A stretch of 7,252 nt of DNA, taken from an uncultured Lachnospiraceae bacterium. GTDB lineage: Bacteria > Bacillota > Clostridia > Lachnospirales > Lachnospiraceae. A program made the translations under genes and the position numbers. Under the pieces are notes generated by a model. It saw only the letters and a program-made list of their open reading frames with translations, ran no database searches and had not been told where the DNA came from. This document shows positions 5,546 through 7,252 of the stretch, piece after piece (position 1 is the first letter of the stretch; each line of letters opens with the position of its first letter). Where the stretch lies: the NCBI GenBank assembly GCA_900554925.1, contig USJG01000116.1, forward strand, positions 1 through 7,252. Direction: 5' to 3'.

Positions 5546-6007
5546 TTATATTCCCAATTTCATATAGCCTTTCATATCTGAAAAGCCTAAAGACGAATAA
5601 AGTGAGCGAGCTTTATCGGAAGTTTCCAAATATATTTTGGTGATTTCTTTTTGCTTTGCTTGCTCTATTAGCCAATTTACAACTGCTTTCGCCACGCCCT
5701 GTTTACGGAACATAGGATGGGTATAGATATTCATAAGATAGGCACACAAACCGTTTTTATTATCGGGCGAAGGCATTTCTCGGTAAATACATATACCGCC
5801 GCAACCTACGATTTCTCCGTCAATGCAAGCAAAACAGGCAATGTGCTCTCCGTTTGGTATGGCATTCAAATAGTATGCATGGTTGTTTGCTCTGAGTTCG
5901 GACATATCCAAATTTTCTTCGATAGAAAACACATCGTGTAAAACTTCCATACGCCAAGACATAAGCGTATCTATATCCTCTATTGTTGCTTTTTTAATTT
6001 CCATCAT
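5546..6007 (-). CDS. GNAT family N-acetyltransferase
   Basis: This 153-residue single-domain protein spans the full GNAT fold. The N-terminal strand and helix is EIKKATIEDIDTLMSWRMEV. HIACFACIDGEIVGCGGICI (residues 54-73) gives strands 2-3. LMNIYTHPMFRKQGVAKAVV (about residues 91-110) is motif A, with R-K-Q-G-V-A forming the acetyl-CoA pyrophosphate loop, and YLETSDKARSLYSSLGF is motif B. It should transfer an acetyl or other acyl group from CoA to an amine; the acceptor is unknown. Its ATG overlaps the stop codon of the adenylation-domain gene (ATGA), with AGGTG 6 nt upstream, so the two are co-translated and may act on the same product. CpG-rich codon use matches the adenylation gene rather than the flavin reductase. 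A second ATG one codon later is an equally possible start. Confidence 0.95.
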   Translation of the reverse strand: MMEIKKATIEDIDTLMSWRMEVLHDVFSIEENLDMSELRANNHAYYLNAIPNGEHIACFACIDGEIVGCGGICIYREMPSPDNKNGLCAYLMNIYTHPMFRKQGVAKAVVNWLIEQAKQKEITKIYLETSDKARSLYSSLGFSDMKGYMKLGI

Positions 6008-7252
6008 AGCGCACCTGCTTTCATAACGACGGGTAATTTTGCTGTATCGGGTTTGCCGTTACTGTTAAGCGGAATGCTCGGCATTTTAATCATAAATTCT
6101 GGTATCATAAATGCTGTTAAATGTTCGGCAAGTTCTTTGCGTATTTGCGATACTTTAACATTGTTATCTGACGGAACGATATACGCCGTCATAAAGCTGA
6201 GTCCGTCTTCGTCGATAAACGCACGGACTACCGCTTGTTCAACGCCGTTGCATTGGTAGAGTCGTGCTTCTACTTCGGCAACTTCAACACGCTTTCCGAG
6301 TATCATAATTTGATTGTCTTTTCTATGTAAGAAAGCAATATTTCCGTCGGGCAGAATATATCCCAAATCGCCGCTGCGGTAATATCTTTCGCCGCTATCC
6401 GTCGTTGCAAAGGCTTTATTTTCTTCGGCGTGATCGCCTATATAGCCGAGCGATACACCATTACCGTAAATACAGATTTCGCCTGTTTCGCCGTGCGGTA
6501 ATTCTTTTCCGTATTTATCTAAAATTTTAATACGGGTATTTTTTACCGCCGTTCCGATAGGGTATGTTCCGTCGGATAATACGCTATCAGCCGTGCAACG
6601 GAAGTAGGAGGCACACACCGTCGTTTCTGACGGTCCGTAGGTATTATAAATTTCCGCTTTTCCCAAAAGATTGCTTATGTATACGCTACGCAAAACGTCG
6701 CCGCCACTTATGAGTAAGCGCAGGCAAGACGGTATTTCGGGTAAGTGGTTCATTTCCGCTAAAAGGTACGGAAAGCCGCTCAACATTGTTATCTTATGTT
6801 TTTCCACAAATGCCATAAGCGAACGGATGTCCTGTTTATCTTCGTCGGACGGAATAGCCAGAGCTGCACCGTTTAACAGGCTTGTAAATACTTCTTCAAC
6901 GAAAATATCGAACGAGCATACCGAGTATTGCAGCATTATGTCTTTTTCCGTAGGGCAGAATTCGTTTGTAAACGCTTCCACATAGTGGCAGACGTTCCCG
7001 TTTGTAACACAAACGCCTTTCGGTTTGCCTGTCGTTCCCGAAGTATAAAGAACATAAGCGGGCGAATTTTCCTTTGCCTTATTTACCGTTTTTACCGTAG
7101 GCGTTTCAAGTCCGCAGATAGAGCAATCGAAAATGTTTGTATCGAATCCTTTTAATTTATTGTCAAACACTTTTTCTGTTAAAATAAAATATTTTTCTGG
7201 ATTTTCATTAATTTTTATTAAGTTTGTAGCATCTAAATCTATTTCCTTATTC
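6004..7252 (-). CDS. NRPS-type amino acid adenylation domain, probably lysine-like specificity (5' end outside the window)
   Basis: The frame is open to the right edge; 415 residues are visible (residue 1 is the codon at 7249-7251). It has the core motifs in order: A3 YVLYTSGTTGKPKG (66-79), A4 FDIFVEE (114-120), A5 YNTYGPSETT (202-211), A6 GETGEICIYG (254-263), A7 YYRSGDL (290-296), A8 RKDNQIMILGKRVEVAEVE (310-328) and A10 LNSNGK (395-400, catalytic Lys400). It makes an aminoacyl-AMP from ATP and an amino acid. Aligned to GrsA, the pocket code is D115, I116, E119, S158, I181, G183, T204, V212, C213, K400, close to the lysine code I recall for bacitracin BacB (DAESIGSVCK). The protein stops 15 residues after A10 with no carrier domain, so it must act in trans or on a non-thiotemplated route. 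A GTG at 7168-7170 is only an internal codon. A DltA-like ligase is possible but less likely from the code. Confidence 0.93.
   Translation of the reverse strand, partial: NKEIDLDATNLIKINENPEKYFILTEKVFDNKLKGFDTNIFDCSICGLETPTVKTVNKAKENSPAYVLYTSGTTGKPKGVCVTNGNVCHYVEAFTNEFCPTEKDIMLQYSVCSFDIFVEEVFTSLLNGAALAIPSDEDKQDIRSLMAFVEKHKITMLSGFPYLLAEMNHLPEIPSCLRLLISGGDVLRSVYISNLLGKAEIYNTYGPSETTVCASYFRCTADSVLSDGTYPIGTAVKNTRIKILDKYGKELPHGETGEICIYGNGVSLGYIGDHAEENKAFATTDSGERYYRSGDLGYILPDGNIAFLHRKDNQIMILGKRVEVAEVEARLYQCNGVEQAVVRAFIDEDGLSFMTAYIVPSDNNVKVSQIRKELAEHLTAFMIPEFMIKMPSIPLNSNGKPDTAKLPVVMKAGAL

Noticed and set aside
7168..7170. GTG as the true start of the adenylation protein
   Set aside because: No ribosome binding site precedes it, the frame stays open to the window edge, and motifs A1-A2 that must precede A3 would be missing.

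Overview
The window looks like a chromosomal stretch from a gut-type, low-to-moderate-GC Bacillota bacterium, most likely a Lachnospiraceae-like Clostridia. This rests on strong GGAGG-type ribosome binding sites, the Firmicutes style of the proteins (LytTR plus DUF3021 pair, FakA-like domain, Clostridia-type GNAT) and overall protein resemblance. No taxonomic marker is present, so the assignment is an inference. Every convincing intact gene is on the minus strand, so transcription runs from right to left.

Layout in transcription order. (1) 7252-5546: a two-gene unit made of an amino-acid-activating NRPS-type adenylation domain, cut by the right edge and ending without a carrier domain, and a GNAT acetyltransferase that overlaps it by 4 nt. 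This block is rich in CpG compared with the genes to its left, which suggests transfer. (2) 5535-5467: a 22-codon reading frame with its own ribosome binding site. It looks like the extreme N-terminus of a radical SAM protein of the 'mobile pair' type, cut off and joined to the ribosome binding site of the next gene. (3) 5464-4814: a flavin reductase-like (flavoredoxin-type) FMN-binding split-barrel protein. (4) 4813-4566: an intergenic region of 248 nt holding a possible plus-strand PadR regulator remnant, an extended -10 promoter and a leader with two mutually exclusive hairpins. (5) 4565-2920: a sodium:neurotransmitter symporter (NSS) family transporter followed by an 83-residue stand-alone relative of the FakA middle domain, closed by a good intrinsic terminator at 2905-2869. 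(6) 2768-1: a tightly packed series of a membrane-anchored PAF-acetylhydrolase-like alpha/beta hydrolase, a LytTR DNA-binding regulator, a DUF3021 membrane protein, an HD-domain hydrolase and the first 40 codons of larE, cut by the left edge.

How the genes may work together. LytTR and DUF3021 share overlapping ends and form a typical regulator plus membrane partner pair; the hydrolase just upstream is their most obvious candidate target. The adenylation domain carries a binding-pocket code that reads as lysine-like (DIESIGTVCK), so the right-hand unit may activate a basic amino acid and acetylate or otherwise modify something. The two most interesting places are the decayed and rearranged junction at 5465-5545, which coincides with a base-composition boundary, and the free-standing lysine-type adenylation domain coupled to a GNAT. 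No tRNA, rRNA, CRISPR array or intact mobile element was seen.
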